From Bradyrhizobium ivorense (GTDB lineage Bacteria; Pseudomonadota; Alphaproteobacteria; Rhizobiales; Xanthobacteraceae), in the NCBI RefSeq assembly GCF_900696085.1, contig NZ_CAADFC020000024.1:43327-107326 (forward strand): a DNA stretch of 64,000 bases. The letters run 5' to 3'. A program made the translations under genes and the position numbers. Below, piece after piece: positions 25,257-34,600 of this stretch. Each line of letters opens with the position of its first letter. Position 1 is the stretch's first letter. The notes under the pieces were generated by a model. That model was not told the DNA's origin, ran no database searches, and saw only the letters and a program-made list of their open reading frames with translations.

Positions 25257-26206
25257 GCGTTCGGCAGGTTGCGGGCGAGTGCTTCGAGCACCGCCATGCG
25301 CACCGCCACTCCCATTTCCACTTGTTCACGGATCAGCGACTGCGCGCCGTCGGCCACGAAGGTGTCGATCTCGACGCCGCGGTTCATCGGGCCCGGATGC
25401 ATCACCAGTGCGTCGGGTTTTGCATAAGCGAGCTTCTTCTGGTCGAGGCCGAAATAATGAAAGTATTCGCCCGAGGACGGCACGAAGGAACCGTTCATGC
25501 GCTCGCGCTGCAGGCGCAGCATCATGACGATGTCGGCGCCGTTCAGCCCCTCGCGCATGTCGCGCGCGACCTCGACGCCCATCCGCTCGATGCCGGGTGG
25601 CAAGAGGGTGGAGGGCCCGACCACGCGGACGCGGGCGCCCATCGTGTTGAGCAAGAGGATGTTGGAGCGCGCGACGCGCGAATGCAGCACGTCGCCGCAG
25701 ATCGCGATCACCAGCCCCTCGATCCGGCCCTTGTTGCGGCGGATGGTCAGGGCGTCGAGCAGGGCCTGGGTCGGGTGCTCGTGGCTGCCGTCGCCGGCAT
25801 TGATCACGGAACCGTCAACCTTGCGCGCCAAGAGCTCGACCGCGCCGGAGGCGTGGTGGCGCACCACCAGGATGTCCGGATGCATCGCGTTCAGGGTCAC
25901 CGCAGTGTCCATCAACGTCTCACCCTTGCGGGTCGACATCGAGGACACCGACATGTTCATGACGTCGGCGCCCAGCCGTTTTCCGGCGATCTCGAACGAG
26001 GACTGGGTCCGCGTCGAGGCCTCGAAGAACAGATTGACCTGGGTGCGGCCGCGCAGGGAGGCGCGTTTCTTGTCGACCTGGCGGTTGAGCTCGACATATT
26101 CCTCGGAGAGGTCGAGCAGGCCCGTGATGTCGTCGGCGGAAAGGCCCTCGATGCCCAGCAAATGCCGGTGGCCAAGGACAAAAGTCGATTTTAATGATGG
26201 GGTCAT
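25253..26206 (-). CDS. pyrB: Aspartate transcarbamoylase catalytic subunit
   Basis: The 317-aa protein has the carbamoyl-phosphate motif in FFEASTRTQSSFEIAGKRLG and the segments NAGDGSHEHPTQALLDALTI and MHPGPMNRGVEID, all diagnostic of ATCase. It condenses carbamoyl phosphate and aspartate, the second step of pyrimidine synthesis. The start is taken at 26206 (MTPSLKSTFVLGHRHLLGIE); the frame continues to 26245. It overlaps pyrC' by 4 bp, in line with a stoichiometric PyrB-PyrC' complex. Confidence 0.96.
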   Translation of the reverse strand: MTPSLKSTFVLGHRHLLGIEGLSADDITGLLDLSEEYVELNRQVDKKRASLRGRTQVNLFFEASTRTQSSFEIAGKRLGADVMNMSVSSMSTRKGETLMDTAVTLNAMHPDILVVRHHASGAVELLARKVDGSVINAGDGSHEHPTQALLDALTIRRNKGRIEGLVIAICGDVLHSRVARSNILLLNTMGARVRVVGPSTLLPPGIERMGVEVARDMREGLNGADIVMMLRLQRERMNGSFVPSSGEYFHYFGLDQKKLAYAKPDALVMHPGPMNRGVEIDTFVADGAQSLIREQVEMGVAVRMAVLEALARNLPNA

Positions 26207-26359
26207 TAAAGCCAGAGCTATAGGCGCGGATCGCCGGTGGGGCAAGTGCGAAGAGGGGGTGGCGGAGTTTTCCCCCGGTCAGTGTCTGGCGCCGTCATGG
26301 CCGGGCTTCTCCCGGCGGCTTTTCCAGTAAGGTTCGCGGGACAACACAGGGCAGGTGTC

Positions 26360-27106
26360 GTGAAAACGGTTGCAGGTGCATTTCTGCTGGCAGTCCTGAT
26401 TGCGCCCGTGCAGGCGCAGACCTTGCCCGGCGGCTTCGTGTTCCTCCGCGACATCGACCCCACCATCATCCAGGACATCCGCTACGCCAGTTCGAACAAT
26501 TTCACGGGCCGGCCGCTCGCGGGCTATGGCGGTGCGGAATGCGTGGTGAAGCGGGAGGTCGGGCTGCGGCTGAAGGCCGTGCAGCAGGAACTCGCGCAGA
26601 AGAATCTGTCGCTGAAGATGTACGATTGCTACCGGCCGGCGCGGGCGGTAGCCGACATGGTGGCGTGGTCGCGGAACGGCAAGGAAACCGCGGCCGAGCG
26701 GCGCTACAACCCGGCGTTCGCCAAGGCGGATTTGTTCCGCCTCGGCTACATCGCCACCCATTCGCTGCATTCGACCGGGGCCGCGGTCGACCTGACGCTG
26801 GTCGACCTCACCGCCGACAATTCCGGCAAGTTCGATCCAGCGAAGGACTATGCCGACTGCACCGCGCCGGCGGCCGCGCGCGCCCCGGAGGGCAGCGTCG
26901 ACATGGGCACCGGCTACGACTGCTCCGACGTGAAGGGCCATACCGCCACCGATAGGATCACGCCGGCGCAGCGGCGCTGGCGCACCATGCTGGTCGCGGC
27001 GATGGCCCGGCAGGGTTTTGTCAATTACGCCAAGGAATGGTGGCATTTTTCGCTGCCAGGGGCGGGCGGGCCGGCCTACGATTTTCCGATCACCCGAGCG
27101 CGCTAG
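26360..27106 (+). CDS. D-Ala-D-Ala dipeptidase, VanX/DdpX family
   Basis: From the GTG at 26360 the 248-aa protein starts with a signal peptide (MKTVAGAFLLAVLIAPVQAQ, cut near residue 20), so it acts in the periplasm. The zinc and catalytic residues of M15D peptidases are present: R92 in CYRPARA, H137 and D144 in SLHSTGAAVDLT, and E226/H229 in EWWHF. The enzyme should cut D-alanyl-D-alanine, as in DdpX/VanX. No vancomycin operon is nearby, so nutrient or cell-wall recycling is more likely. Upstream in-frame codons to 26237 lack a signal and overlap the pyrB leader. Confidence 0.93.
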   Translation: MKTVAGAFLLAVLIAPVQAQTLPGGFVFLRDIDPTIIQDIRYASSNNFTGRPLAGYGGAECVVKREVGLRLKAVQQELAQKNLSLKMYDCYRPARAVADMVAWSRNGKETAAERRYNPAFAKADLFRLGYIATHSLHSTGAAVDLTLVDLTADNSGKFDPAKDYADCTAPAAARAPEGSVDMGTGYDCSDVKGHTATDRITPAQRRWRTMLVAAMARQGFVNYAKEWWHFSLPGAGGPAYDFPITRAR

Positions 27107-27233
27107 CCCGCGAATTCCCTCAAATGCAAAGCATCTTCGCAATGTTGCGGTTGCCATCGCCGATATAGCCGCCCGCGCGTTCAACACTCCTTAATTGCCG
27201 CCCGCAATATCTGCGAGCATTGCGGGAGTACCT

Positions 27234-27650
27234 ATGATGCGTTTGGCAGCCGTTGCAATCGTCGTCGTCGGCATCGTCGGGATCGTGGCCTACGACCATT
27301 ACGACAAGAAAACCAATTTCCTGCGCGTCGATGCCCGCATCGCCGCGATCAACGAGCAGTGCTATCTGGAAAAGGTCGAGCGCGGCGTCATGACCAAGAC
27401 CACGTCGACATCAGACATGGTGCGCTGCGAGGTCGCCGAGATGCTGAAGCGCGAGCATCCGAAGTGGCAGGGTTACGACGTGAAGCACAAGATCGAGGTG
27501 CGCGTCGTCTACGTCTCGCCGGTCGATAACGCCACGCACACGTCCAGCCTGCAGATGTCGGCGTTTCCCAACGGCAAGGCGCTGCGCCCGGGCGAGGTCT
27601 TTCCGGTGCTTGCGTCCAAATCCAAGCCGGACAAGACGCGGATGATTTGA
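27234..27650 (+). CDS. Membrane-anchored hypothetical protein, copy 1 of a tandem pair
   Basis: The 138-aa protein has a double ATG at 27234/27237 after GGGAG. An N-terminal membrane anchor (LAAVAIVVVGIVGIVAYDHY) is followed by a soluble domain with NEQCYLEKVERG and EHPKWQGYDVKHKIEVRVVY. It shares this pattern, and two Cys, with the gene that follows after 3 bp. I know no function. The pair follows the dipeptidase gene and may be in one transcript with it. Confidence 0.8.
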   Translation: MMRLAAVAIVVVGIVGIVAYDHYDKKTNFLRVDARIAAINEQCYLEKVERGVMTKTTSTSDMVRCEVAEMLKREHPKWQGYDVKHKIEVRVVYVSPVDNATHTSSLQMSAFPNGKALRPGEVFPVLASKSKPDKTRMI

Positions 27651-27653
27651 GCC

Positions 27654-28106
27654 ATGCGCCTCGGCTTCTACGGCATCATCTGCATCGCGCTGGCGGGCTA
27701 TTACGTCTACAGCGAGTTCGACAAGCGGGTGAATTTCCAGCCGGTCCATGCGCGCGTCCGCAGCGTCCAGGAACAGTGCTACATGGACAAGACCGAGGGG
27801 CAGCGCAGCTCGAGCTCGGATCTGATGCCGTGCGAGCTTGCCGTGCTGCTGACCCGTTCGCATCCGAAGTGGCAGGGCTACGACATCAAGCACAAGATCG
27901 AGATCGGCTTTGCCTACATCTCCCCGGCGGACGGCGCCGTGCATGAATCGAAGCTGCAGCTGGCGGCCTATCCCGACGACCGGCCGCTGCATGCCGGCGA
28001 CCTTTTTCCGCTGCAGGCCTCGCGGAGCGCGGCGAGCAAGACCCGCACCAACGACTGGCTGGACATCAAGCTGGGCAGCCATGCGCCCAGGCAGGGAAGT
28101 ATCTAG
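27654..28106 (+). CDS. Membrane-anchored hypothetical protein, copy 2 of a tandem pair
   Basis: The 150-aa protein has an N-terminal membrane anchor (GFYGIICIALAGYYVYSEFD). It keeps the core pattern of copy 1 (QEQCYMDK, SHPKWQGYDIKHKIEIGFAY, LHAGDLFPLQAS). The two genes are 3 bp apart, so they are cotranscribed. Copy 2 has a longer, divergent C-terminus. The paralogy of adjacent genes shows a tandem duplication; the function is unknown. Confidence 0.8.
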   Translation: MRLGFYGIICIALAGYYVYSEFDKRVNFQPVHARVRSVQEQCYMDKTEGQRSSSSDLMPCELAVLLTRSHPKWQGYDIKHKIEIGFAYISPADGAVHESKLQLAAYPDDRPLHAGDLFPLQASRSAASKTRTNDWLDIKLGSHAPRQGSI

Positions 28107-28115
28107 CTGTCAGCG

Positions 28116-28159
28116 CATTTTTCGCTGCCCGGGCCCGGCGGGCAGGCTTATGATCCCCC
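28116..28159 (+). pseudogene. Remnant of a second dipeptidase gene C-terminus
   Basis: In one frame 28116-28154 reads HFSLPGPGGQAYD, against HFSLPGAGGPAYD at the C-terminus of the intact dipeptidase (27044-27082). About 35 of 44 bases match over 27044-27087. It is a short scrap with no start. Together with the duplicated anchored-protein gene it suggests that a larger block (dipeptidase plus anchored protein) was duplicated and partly lost. Chance similarity is unlikely but not excluded. Confidence 0.55.
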
Positions 28160-28232
28160 AAATCCATTGCGCTGCTGCCGGAGTGAAAACCCGGTCATCA
28201 GCGATATGATGGCGCAGTTCCCTGAGGAGACC

Positions 28233-29876
28233 ATGACGCAGGCCCGGTTTGCCACCCACGAGGTCCTGAACCAGTCGCCGCCGTTCGAGGACGTCGATCT
28301 GTTCACCGCGGATGCACCGCTGGTTGCGGCGGTCGCGGCCAATGGCGGCGCGGGAGCCGCAGCCGAACTGTCCGAGTTCGGCAAGCACTGGGGGTCCGCC
28401 GCGATGGCGGAGCGCGGCCGGATCGCCAACGAGAACACGCCAAAGCTGCGGCTGTTCGATGCCCGCGGCAATCGCCGCGACGAGGTCGAGTTTCATCCGG
28501 CCTATCACGAGCTGATGGCGCATTCCGCGCATGCCGGCGTGCACAACTCGACCTGGACCGCCGACGGCAAGCCGGCCGGCGGCGCCGCCGAGGTGGTGCG
28601 CGCGGCAAAGTTCTACATCGCCGCCCAGGTCGAGACCGGCCATCTCTGCCCGATCACGATGACGCGCGCCTCGGTCGCAGCACTGGCCTCGCAGCCGGAG
28701 ATTCTGGCGAAGACGATGCCGGTGATCGCCACGCGATCCTACGACCCGAGCTTTGCACCGTGGTGGACCAAGCGCGGCATGACGCTCGGCATGGGCATGA
28801 CCGAGAAGCAGGGCGGCACCGACGTGCGCACCAACATGACGCGGGCTGAACGCGACGGCGATGCCTACCGGATCACCGGGCACAAATGGTTCATGTCGGC
28901 GCCGATGTGCGACGCCTTCCTGGTACTGGCGCAGACCGACGGCGGCTTGAGCTGCTTCTTTATGCCGCGCTTTGCGCCCGATGGCTCGGTCAACGCGATC
29001 CACTTCCAGTGCCTGAAGGACAAGCTCGGCAACCGCTCCAACGCCTCGTCGGAGGTGGAATTCCACGGCGCTCATGCCGAGTTGATCGGCGAGGAGGGCA
29101 AGGGCATCCGCACCATCATCCAGATGGTGCAGCTGACGCGGCAGGATTGCGCGATCGCCTCCGCCGGGCTGATGCGCTCGGGGCTGGCCCATGCGCTGCA
29201 TCACGCCCGCCATCGCAGCGTGTTCCAAAAACATCTCGCCGACCAGCCGCTGATGCAGGGCGTGCTCGCCGACATGGCGCTGCATGTCGAGGCGTCGATT
29301 GCGCTGGTGATGCGGCTGTGCGGCGCCTTCGATCGCGCGCCGACCGAGGCGGGCGAAGCGGCCTATATGCGGCTGCTGACGCCCGCGATCAAATACTGGA
29401 TCTGCAAGAGCGCGCCGCCCTTCCTCTACGAGGCGATGGAGTGCCTCGGCGGCAACGGCTATGTCGAGGAGGGCATTCTGGCGCGGCATTACCGGGAATC
29501 GCCGGTCAACGCGATCTGGGAAGGTTCCGGCAATGTGATGTGCCTCGACGTGCTGCGCGCGCTCGGCCGCGAGGCTGACGCAGCGCTGGCGGTGTTGCGC
29601 ACCCTCGCCGAGGAGACCAAGGGCCTGCCGGGCGCCGCGGAGACGGTCGCGCTGATCGGAAAGTCGTTCCGCCGTCCCGACAGCGAGCGGGTGGCGCGGC
29701 TTGCGGTGGAAAAACTGGCGCTGCTGGCGGCAGCCGCCGCGCTCAACCGGGTCTCGCCCGGCAGCGCCGAGCTGTTCGCGGCGACCCGGCTTGCCGCCGG
29801 CCATGCCGGCATGTACGGCGCGGTGGAAATATCGGACAATGACCAGCGCGTCCTGCTCGAGCGGGCGCTGCCATGA
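28233..29876 (+). CDS. Acyl-CoA dehydrogenase, AidB family
   Basis: The 547-aa protein follows the AidB pattern and length (E. coli AidB is 541 aa). It has the N-terminal FATHEVLNQSPPFEDVDLF, FHPAYHELMAHSAHAGVHNS, HLCPITMTRASVAALASQPE and MGMTEKQGGTDVRTNMTRAE. The end of the ACAD core reads YEAMECLGGNGYVEEGIL. AidB-type proteins bind FAD and DNA and take part in the response to alkylating agents, with weak isovaleryl-CoA dehydrogenase activity. The ATG at 28233 follows TGAGGAG. Confidence 0.93.
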   Translation: MTQARFATHEVLNQSPPFEDVDLFTADAPLVAAVAANGGAGAAAELSEFGKHWGSAAMAERGRIANENTPKLRLFDARGNRRDEVEFHPAYHELMAHSAHAGVHNSTWTADGKPAGGAAEVVRAAKFYIAAQVETGHLCPITMTRASVAALASQPEILAKTMPVIATRSYDPSFAPWWTKRGMTLGMGMTEKQGGTDVRTNMTRAERDGDAYRITGHKWFMSAPMCDAFLVLAQTDGGLSCFFMPRFAPDGSVNAIHFQCLKDKLGNRSNASSEVEFHGAHAELIGEEGKGIRTIIQMVQLTRQDCAIASAGLMRSGLAHALHHARHRSVFQKHLADQPLMQGVLADMALHVEASIALVMRLCGAFDRAPTEAGEAAYMRLLTPAIKYWICKSAPPFLYEAMECLGGNGYVEEGILARHYRESPVNAIWEGSGNVMCLDVLRALGREADAALAVLRTLAEETKGLPGAAETVALIGKSFRRPDSERVARLAVEKLALLAAAAALNRVSPGSAELFAATRLAAGHAGMYGAVEISDNDQRVLLERALP

Positions 29877-29886
29877 AGGCCTGTTG

Positions 29887-30657
29887 ATGGACGCACTCAA
29901 TCCAACCATGCCGCCGGCGGCCGTCGAGCCGCCGCCGCTCCCGCCGCGAGTCTGGAAGTTCTGGGGCACCGCGCTCTGGGGCCTGTTCATTTTCGGCGCG
30001 ATGTTCGTCGGCCAGGTCGCCGTCATCGTCTACTGCGTGCTGCTGCAGGGCGGGCCGCTGTCGGTCGAGGGCATCACCCACGTGGTCGCCGACGGCCTGA
30101 CCATCTCGCTGTCGGTGCTGGCCGGCCTGCCGATGGTGTTGCTGGCGCTGTGGGTCGCGATCCGCACGACCCGAATCCCGTTCGCCGATTATCTCGGGCT
30201 GCGCTGGACGTCCTCGAAGAACATCATCATCGGCATCGTTGCGATGGCGGTGCTGATCGGCGGCTGGGACATGGTGTCGCGCGCCGCTGGCCGCGAGGTA
30301 TTGCCCGGCTTCATGGGGGACGTCTTGAAGTCGGCGCAGGCCGACGGCGCCCTGTGGCTGCTCGTCATCGCGTTCGCCGGCGCCGCGCCGGTGTGGGAAG
30401 AGCTATTCGCACGCGGCTGGCTGTATCGCGGCTGGTCGGAATCCCGGCTCGGCCCTTACGGCGCGATCCTGCTGTCGGCGCTGGTCTGGACGCTGATGCA
30501 CCTGCAATACGACTGGTTCTTCCTCTGCGAGGTGCTGTCGATCGGCTTGCTGTTCGGCTATCTGCGCTATCGCACCGGCTCGACCTGGCTGACCATCGTG
30601 CTGCACGGCCTCAACAATCTCGCGGCAACGATCCAGACCTGGTGGCTGACGGGGTGA
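29887..30657 (+). CDS. CPBP-family intramembrane metalloprotease
   Basis: The 256-aa polytopic protein has the CPBP (Abi/CAAX) motifs: EE-x3-R in VWEELFARGWLYR, a second motif with H in WTLMHLQYDWFF, and a third in IVLHGLNNLAAT. A proline-rich cytoplasmic N-terminus (MPPAAVEPPPLPPRVW) precedes the first helix. The family includes prenyl endopeptidases and bacteriocin self-immunity proteins; the target is unknown. It starts 10 bp after the AidB-like gene, suggesting cotranscription. Confidence 0.9.
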   Translation: MDALNPTMPPAAVEPPPLPPRVWKFWGTALWGLFIFGAMFVGQVAVIVYCVLLQGGPLSVEGITHVVADGLTISLSVLAGLPMVLLALWVAIRTTRIPFADYLGLRWTSSKNIIIGIVAMAVLIGGWDMVSRAAGREVLPGFMGDVLKSAQADGALWLLVIAFAGAAPVWEELFARGWLYRGWSESRLGPYGAILLSALVWTLMHLQYDWFFLCEVLSIGLLFGYLRYRTGSTWLTIVLHGLNNLAATIQTWWLTG

Positions 30658-30661
30658 TGGT

Positions 30662-31456
30662 TCAAGATGGCAGAGGGGGACTGCCGGTTTGGTGGGTGCG
30701 CATCTCGTCCGCCCACTCCGTCAAACATTGCTCAGCATAGCGCAGGCCTTTGGTGGTCCGCTCGAGGCAGTCCCGACCAACATCGCTGTCAGGACCACGG
30801 GAAATGGCCTCGGCGATGTATAGTCCAGCCATGGACACTCCCCTCGTTACCTCCTTCAGGGCCAGGATGCCGTCGCGCTGCCGAGCTTGGGCTTCTGCGG
30901 TTGTGGGCCGCGCTTCCTCTGCAAGGGTCAGTTGGGACAACGCTCGCAGGCCCAGCCAGCTGAAAATGCCGCATAGCTGTCTCACTTGTTCAGGCGCAGT
31001 GCGCGGGTCGAAGCCCTTGACCGTGCCCGTGAGCTTGGCTTTTCGGGCGACAAGCTCGGCAAGTGCTGCCGTCACGGCGCGCGCGCCCGCCTCGGTGAAA
31101 GCATAGGGGCTTGCGACGTGCGCCATGGGCAGATCGTCGAGCGCGATCCGTTGTGCCCAGCCTGCACGTTCCATTTGCGACCACAACGCATCGTTGGCGC
31201 TGCCCACCGTCGTGATCATCACGCTTCCGGGACGCGCCGCCGCGCTTTCATTGACGGACAGATCGCCGGAAGAAAGGGTCGCGAGCCAGAGGCAAAGCTG
31301 ACGGGCGTCGAAGTCAGACGAATTGGAACCGGGGTTCACACGTGCAGCCCGCCGCTTGCTTGAAAAGGCACGTATGATGTTGGCGAAATAGGTTTGAAGC
31401 GATGATTTGGAATTGCTGTTCACGCGCGCAGCCGCCGGTTGCATGGAGAGGCACAT
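30662..31456 (-). CDS. Hypothetical protein with a repeat-derived N-terminus
   Basis: The open frame is 264 aa. The part from about residue 79 (MITTVGSANDALWSQMERAG) to the end looks like a real soluble protein (LDDLPMAHVASPYAFTEAGA, FSWLGLRALSQLTLAEEARP, CLERTTKGLRYAEQCLTEWA). The first about 50 residues come from two imperfect ~81-bp direct repeats and may not be translated. I recognise no family. The true start may be the ATG near 31222. Codon use in the C-terminal part is as in the neighbours. Confidence 0.55.
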   Translation of the reverse strand: MCLSMQPAAARVNSNSKSSLQTYFANIIRAFSSKRRAARVNPGSNSSDFDARQLCLWLATLSSGDLSVNESAAARPGSVMITTVGSANDALWSQMERAGWAQRIALDDLPMAHVASPYAFTEAGARAVTAALAELVARKAKLTGTVKGFDPRTAPEQVRQLCGIFSWLGLRALSQLTLAEEARPTTAEAQARQRDGILALKEVTRGVSMAGLYIAEAISRGPDSDVGRDCLERTTKGLRYAEQCLTEWADEMRTHQTGSPPLPS

Positions 31457-31488
31457 ATAGCTTTAGCGAGACAGGCTTGAAGCGACCG
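31319..31488. repeat. Imperfect ~81-bp direct tandem repeat
   Basis: GAATTGGAACCGGGGTTCAC (31320 on) and GGAATTGCTGTTCACGCGC (31410 on) begin two aligned copies. Each continues with CGTGCAGC / GCGCAGCC, AGGCACGTATG / AGGCACATATA, and ends GGTTTGAAGCGATG / GGCTTGAAGCGACC. Both copies lie at the 5' end of the minus-strand ORF 30662-31456. They are about 70% identical by eye. Confidence 0.65.
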
Positions 31489-31675
31489 TAAAGGCCAAAG
31501 GTCGACTTGTGTGTATTTACCGAGAACGTCGGCTCGTGGCCCAAGGTCGACATGCTTCCACGCTCGCCCCAGCATCGCCGTGAGACCAGAGCGAACGTGA
31601 TAATCTTTCGATCGCACGTGACGAGCTGCGCGAGCGGCGGCGCGTTGCCGCCCGCCGCGCATCCAAGCCAGACCC

Positions 31676-34600
31676 TCAGATCAGCAAGAAGCTGTTTGCG
31701 CTGAGCTGGCTCAGGCTGAAATTGTCCACGACGATGTTGTTGGCCGCATTGTGCGGATCGCTGATCACGACGTTGCCGTGCCCGTCATTGACGGCGTAGT
31801 GCGCAAGGATGTCGGCGACGCTGCCGAACGTGGATGCCTGCAACACAATGGTGTCCGGCTTGCCGAAATCCCTGATTTCGTTGTGACCAAAATTGTCCTG
31901 GAATACGAACTGGTCTGGACCGTTGGCGCCGGCCAGCCGATCGTTGGGACCGCCCAGTAAGACATCGGCGCCGTTTCCGCCTGCCAGGATCTGGTGACCG
32001 AGTGTTCCGTCGAGGATGTCCTGGCCATTGCCGGCCGACATCGTCTGGCCTGGCGCGCCTGCCAAATAAGTCTGGCCGTGCGCAAAGGTGGTGACCGTCA
32101 AGCTCGCTGTTGCGGCGCCGCCCTGAGCGTCGGTCACCGTGTATGTGAACTTGTCCTGAGCAAAGCCTTGTGCCGGGGTACGAGCGTTTGCGTCCGATTG
32201 ATAAGTGTAATGTCCGTCGGAGGACAAAGTCAGCGACCCATACTTGCCATGCAGTTGTTGGCCGACAGTGCCACCGTTCAATGCCGCCACCGCGACGGCG
32301 TCGCCATCCGGATCGGAATCGTTGGCGAGCACGTTTCCGGAGATCAAGCCTCCCTTTCCGACACCGGCAATTTCGGCATTCGCAATCGGAGCGCGGTTGA
32401 TCGTGATATCGAGTGCGGCGCTGTCGGTGCTGTTGCCGTCGCTGGCCGTATAGTTGAAGCTGTCGTGCAGGTGGATGCCGGTCGGTGCCGAGGCGAGGGC
32501 CGCGCTGTTGTCGGCCGCGTAGCCGTAGTGGCCGTCGGAAAACAGTGACAGATGGCCGTAGGTGCCCGCCGTCGCGACGCCGACATTGCCGGCGAGTCCA
32601 TTGACGGCGCTCACGACAAGGGCGTCGCCCTCTGGATCGGTATCGTTGCCGAGAACGCCGGGCGCAGCGATCGTCGTGCCGGCAGCTTGCGCATGGCCAA
32701 CATCGTTCACCGCCACCGGTGCGTCGTTGTAGGTTCCGTTGAGGGTGATCGCGATGTCGCGCTGGGCGAGGCCGCCATTGGCGTCGGCAATCGTGACCTG
32801 AAAGTGCTGGACGCGGGTTTCGCCGGGGGCGAGGAACGCAACGGCTGCGTTGTCGACGGTGAATTGCCAGTCGACCGAACCGCCGGTGCCGTCGCCGGTG
32901 GTATCGGTGTGCAACGAGGCCGTGAATGTTCCGACCGCGCCCGGCGTCAGCGGGGTGACCGCGACGGTGTGAGTGTCGGCGATATCCGAATCCGAGAAGC
33001 CGAATGATCCGGCGGTCGCGAGCAGGCCGGTAACACCGCCTTGTAACTCGGTGACCTGTCCGGGGGCGGTCCAATGTGCAGCGAGCGAGAAGCCGAGCGT
33101 CGCCGCCGCGACGCCTTGCAGCGCTGCGGCCACCTCCGGTGTGATGCCGAGATCGGCGGCGGCGTGCTCGGCGGCGCCGAGCGAGCGGGGATCGAGGCCC
33201 GTCAGCGTGCCGAACAGCGTGAGCGCGCTGAGATAGGAGCCGTACTTGGAGGCATGCAGATTGTCGTCCCACCACAGGTCGACCTTGCCATCGGCGCCGG
33301 CATCGGGCGCGTAGGGATTGCGGATCGCGGTGCCGTTCTGAACCGCGGCCAGGAAGGCCGCGCCGACCGGAGCCACGCCTGCGAAGATCGGATTGGCCGC
33401 GGCAAGGCCCTCATAGGCGGCGCGCAGATCCGCGGTCATCGCCTCGAGCGAGACGTAATACTCGGGCGCCGTCGTCGTCGTGTTGGTGACGGCCCCGGTC
33501 TGGTCGTTGGTGTTGGCGACGATTGCGCCCGTCACCATGTTCGGCCGCGCCCAGGTCTCGTACAAATAGACGTCGGTTGCGGCATTGGCGTGCGGGTTGG
33601 CCGGAACGGTGCCGTCGGCCGCGCCTGTCGTCGCGTACTGCGCAAGCTTCACGGTGTAGGTGTTGAAGGACGCAAGGTTCGGATCGGCGGCGCCTGCCGT
33701 CGCGAAGCTGTTTGCGCCGGTGACGGTGAAGTCGTTTCCCGGCAGCGTCGCCGTTCCCGACACGCTGAATTTGACGGTCAGGGGTGCAGCGTTCGAGCCG
33801 GTCCGCGTAAACTGGTAGACCAGATTGCCGGAGCCATCCTCGAAAACCGCTGAAGCGGCCAGGCTGAGCGAGATGTTCGGCAGCGAGGTATCGGTGCCGG
33901 GCGCGAAGTCGTCGTTCAGGATGGTGGCGGAGATTGCGCCCTGCGTACCGACATTGTAGGCGGCGTTGGCGCTGAGCGTCAGGCGGATCGATTCATCGGC
34001 CTCTACAGTGGTGTCCGGCTTCGGATCGAGCGTAAGGGTCGCGCTGCTGGCGCCCGCCGGAATCACGACCGAGCCGGAGTTGCTCGTGAAGCTCATGCTG
34101 CCGGTGGTCTGCTGGCCGTTGGCCTGGAAGCTGGTCGTAAACAGGTTGACGAAGTTCTCGAAGTCGCCGGTCGAGGTGTTGACCGAGGGCGCCGTGCTGC
34201 CGTCACGGGCCGCGCCGAATTGAATGGTGAGCGGTGTATCGGTCGGTCCGGTGCGCGTGAAGGTGTAGACCAGCTTCTGTGCGCCGTCCTCCAGCACCGC
34301 GCTCGGAGAGGCGACAAGCGTGACCGTCGGCAGCGCGGGATTGACGACCGGGCCGCTCGGATCGTCGTTCAGGATGGTTCCGGTGACGACGCCCGCGCTT
34401 GTCCGATAAGACGGGTCGGCGGTGAGCTGGAGGCCGATCGTCTCGTCGGTTTCGATCTTGGTGTCGGCTGTCGGATGGATGACCAGCGTCGCGGTCGAGG
34501 ACCCTGCGGCGAAGGTGATGGAGCCGGACCCCGAGGGCAGGGCCTGGGTGCTGTTGTCCTGCAGCACCACGACGTCCCACGGCTGGCTCGCGACGTTGCC

